Assembly (NCBI GenBank): GCA_937908275.1
Contig: CALERA010000192.1
Span: 1-6,412 of the forward strand
Length of the DNA stretch: 6,412 nucleotides
Reading direction: 5' to 3'
DNA from: an uncultured Desulfarculaceae bacterium
Lineage (GTDB): Bacteria > Desulfobacterota > Desulfarculia > Desulfarculales > Desulfarculaceae
Shown in pieces: positions 5,779-6,412 of this stretch (within the stretch, counting starts at the first letter, position 1; each line of letters starts with the position of its first letter). The position numbers and the translations under genes were made by a program. The notes under the pieces were generated by a model that did not search any database, was not told where the DNA came from, and worked only from the letters and a program-made list of their open reading frames with translations.

Positions 5779-5815
5779 AGGGGTGATGCTACCTTAAAAC
5801 CTCCCGGAATGGCAA
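5779..5815 (-). promoter_or_regulatory. Candidate tyrS promoter (TTGCCA-18-TAGCAT)
   Basis: On the minus strand TTGCCA (5810-5815, 5 of 6 to the -35 consensus) is followed after 18 bases by TAGCAT (5786-5791, 4 of 6 to the -10 consensus). Transcription would start near 5779 and give a leader of about 43 bases before the tyrS ATG, too short for a T-box or similar riboswitch. A TTTTAA stretch in the spacer adds local AT content. Confidence 0.45.
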
Positions 5816-5988
5816 GGAAAGGGCGATTTTTTGCGGGGAGGCCGGGTGGAGAGAGCGCTTCCTCGCGTTGGCAACATCCAGTGTCCGGGTCACAAGTCCG
5901 ACTATCGCCGCCATTAGCTGGTCCGCCGGCGGGGCGTTCACTCAACCACTGGCAAGGCACCTGCGGAAGGAAGGGAATAAATTCGGAA

Positions 5989-6023
5989 GATTGCTTCGTC
6001 GCCCGGGGGCTCCTCGCAATGAC
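5989..6023 (-). repeat. REP-like dispersed repeat, copy 1
   Basis: The minus strand begins GTCATTGCGAGGAG and ends CGACGAAGCAATC. This is the widespread intergenic repeat of the CATTGCGAG...GAAGCAATC type, known from many bacterial genomes including Desulfobacterota. The outer ATTGC/GCAAT ends can pair. The centre differs from the usual form in having GCCCCCGGGCG. Confidence 0.75.
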
Positions 6024-6111
6024 CGCCATGGTTATATGGGCGAGTGGCCGGTTTTGCCTATCGGCCGGGCTGAGGCGGCATCGCGGCCAGGGGGTTCTCG
6101 CGGCTGGCGCC

Positions 6112-6135
6112 GCCGGGACAATGAATTGTCCCGGC
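6112..6135. repeat. Perfect palindrome with 11-bp arms
   Basis: Arms GCCGGGACAAT (6112-6122) and ATTGTCCCGGC (6125-6135) are exact complements around a 2-base centre. It lies 26 bases from REP-like copy 2, so the two may form one composite repeat unit. No U tract flanks it on either strand, which argues against a terminator. Confidence 0.75.
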
Positions 6136-6161
6136 CACCCGGAGGGGAAATTAGGAGGGGA

Positions 6162-6187
6162 GATTGCTTCGCTGCGCTCGCAATGAC
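6162..6187 (-). repeat. REP-like dispersed repeat, copy 2 (short form)
   Basis: The minus strand begins GTCATTGCGAGCG and ends GCAGCGAAGCAATC. It has the same ends and orientation as copy 1 about 140 bases away, with a shorter centre. It is the common short form of the repeat. Confidence 0.8.
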
Positions 6188-6364
6188 AGAGGAGAAGCAG
6201 CGGTTGAGAGGCGGGCTCCGGCCCGGGCGGCATCTCTTTTCTTCAGCGCTGGAAAGACCGGTGCCGCCACTGCCCGCTGAGTGTCCCCGCCCAACGTTGC
6301 CGTCAGTAATACGATGCGAGCCTGCCCCCACCCGGCTTTCTTTGGGGAGGGGGGTGTGGGGGGA

Positions 6365-6412
6365 AGATCGGAAGAGCACACGTCTGAACTCCAGTCACGG
6401 CTACATCTCGTA
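6365..6412. other. Illumina TruSeq adapter and index (sequencing artefact)
   Basis: From 6365 the sequence begins AGATCGGAAGAGCACACGTC and continues to the end of the TruSeq read-1 adapter at 6398. It is followed by GGCTAC (6399-6404), which is TruSeq index 11, and ATCTCGTA (6405-6412), the start of the flow-cell primer part. On the minus strand it opens false reading frames beginning MCSSDL and MLFRSS, typical adapter translations. These 48 bases are not part of the organism's DNA. Confidence 0.99.

Larger units (their letters stand above)
5816..6364. other. Gene-free stretch upstream of tyrS
   Basis: No supported gene. Open frames here translate the dispersed repeats (peptides such as CHCERSEAI, VIASAAKQS and SLRAQRSN are well-known products of such repeats) and show no family resemblance or ribosome site. 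The stretch holds two REP-like repeats, one perfect palindrome and, at its right end (about 6339-6363), a very G-rich strand just before the adapter. No tRNA or riboswitch was recognised. Confidence 0.7.

Noticed and set aside
5737..5988. T-box riboswitch upstream of tyrS
   Set aside because: No T-box core sequence or antiterminator is visible, and the likely promoter leaves a leader of only about 43 bases.
4435..6186. 583-residue open frame on the plus strand opposite tyrS
   Set aside because: It is the complement of the unmistakable tyrS gene, has a repetitive G/A/V/Q/D-rich composition typical of an antisense frame in GC-rich DNA, and has no family resemblance.
5733..6233. 166-residue minus-strand open frame upstream of tyrS
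   Set aside because: The peptide consists largely of translated REP-like repeats (CHCERSEAI, VIARSPRATKQS), with no ribosome site or coherent domain.
6339..6363. G-quadruplex in the G-rich strand before the adapter
   Set aside because: Only three runs of four to six G are present rather than four separate runs, and sequence quality next to the adapter is doubtful.
6032..6381. Minus-strand open frames starting in the last bases (MLFRSS..., MCSSDL...)
   Set aside because: Their starts are encoded by the TruSeq adapter and the rest by the repeat region; artefacts.

Overview
This 6412-base window reads as a complete short contig from a GC-rich bacterium, probably a member of the Desulfobacterota (former Deltaproteobacteria). 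The evidence is the 5' part of a 16S rRNA gene of proteobacterial or delta-type sequence at the left edge, the high GC of most coding sequence, and two dispersed 'CATTGCGAG...GAAGCAATC' repeats at the right. Order or family cannot be fixed by eye. The contig starts inside the 16S gene, where assemblies usually break, and ends in 48 bases of Illumina TruSeq adapter plus index, which is not genomic.

All supported genes are on the minus strand, so the layout is read from right to left. At 5737-6364 is a gene-free stretch with REP-like repeats, a perfect 11-bp-arm palindrome and a plausible tyrS promoter. Next come tyrS (tyrosyl-tRNA synthetase, 5736-4495), a long imperfect hairpin (4396-4456), and a 490-residue membrane protein of unknown function (4354-2882). 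That protein has a beta-solenoid-like repeat region, a helical segment and two C-terminal membrane helices. The middle of its gene is strikingly AT-rich while both ends are as GC-rich as the surroundings.

The next block is a candidate flavin-redox operon: a MarR-family repressor (2826-2401), a pyridoxamine 5'-phosphate oxidase-like FMN-binding protein (2350-1949) and a nitroreductase-family protein (1811-1038). It ends at a possible intrinsic terminator at 833-865. A near-identical palindrome (core TTCGAYGTMGAA) lies both in the marR promoter and in the marR-PNPOx gap, so the MarR protein probably controls itself and the downstream flavoprotein genes. The marR promoter (TTGACA-17-TAAACT) places the transcript start at the A of the ATG, which predicts a leaderless mRNA.

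The left end carries the rRNA promoter region: two tandem sigma70-like promoters (one preceded by an AT tract), a boxA-like leader element and the 16S 5' end. Nothing in the window amounts to a clearly new multi-gene system. The most interesting items are the palindrome-linked MarR regulon, the leaderless repressor transcript and the mosaic membrane-protein gene.
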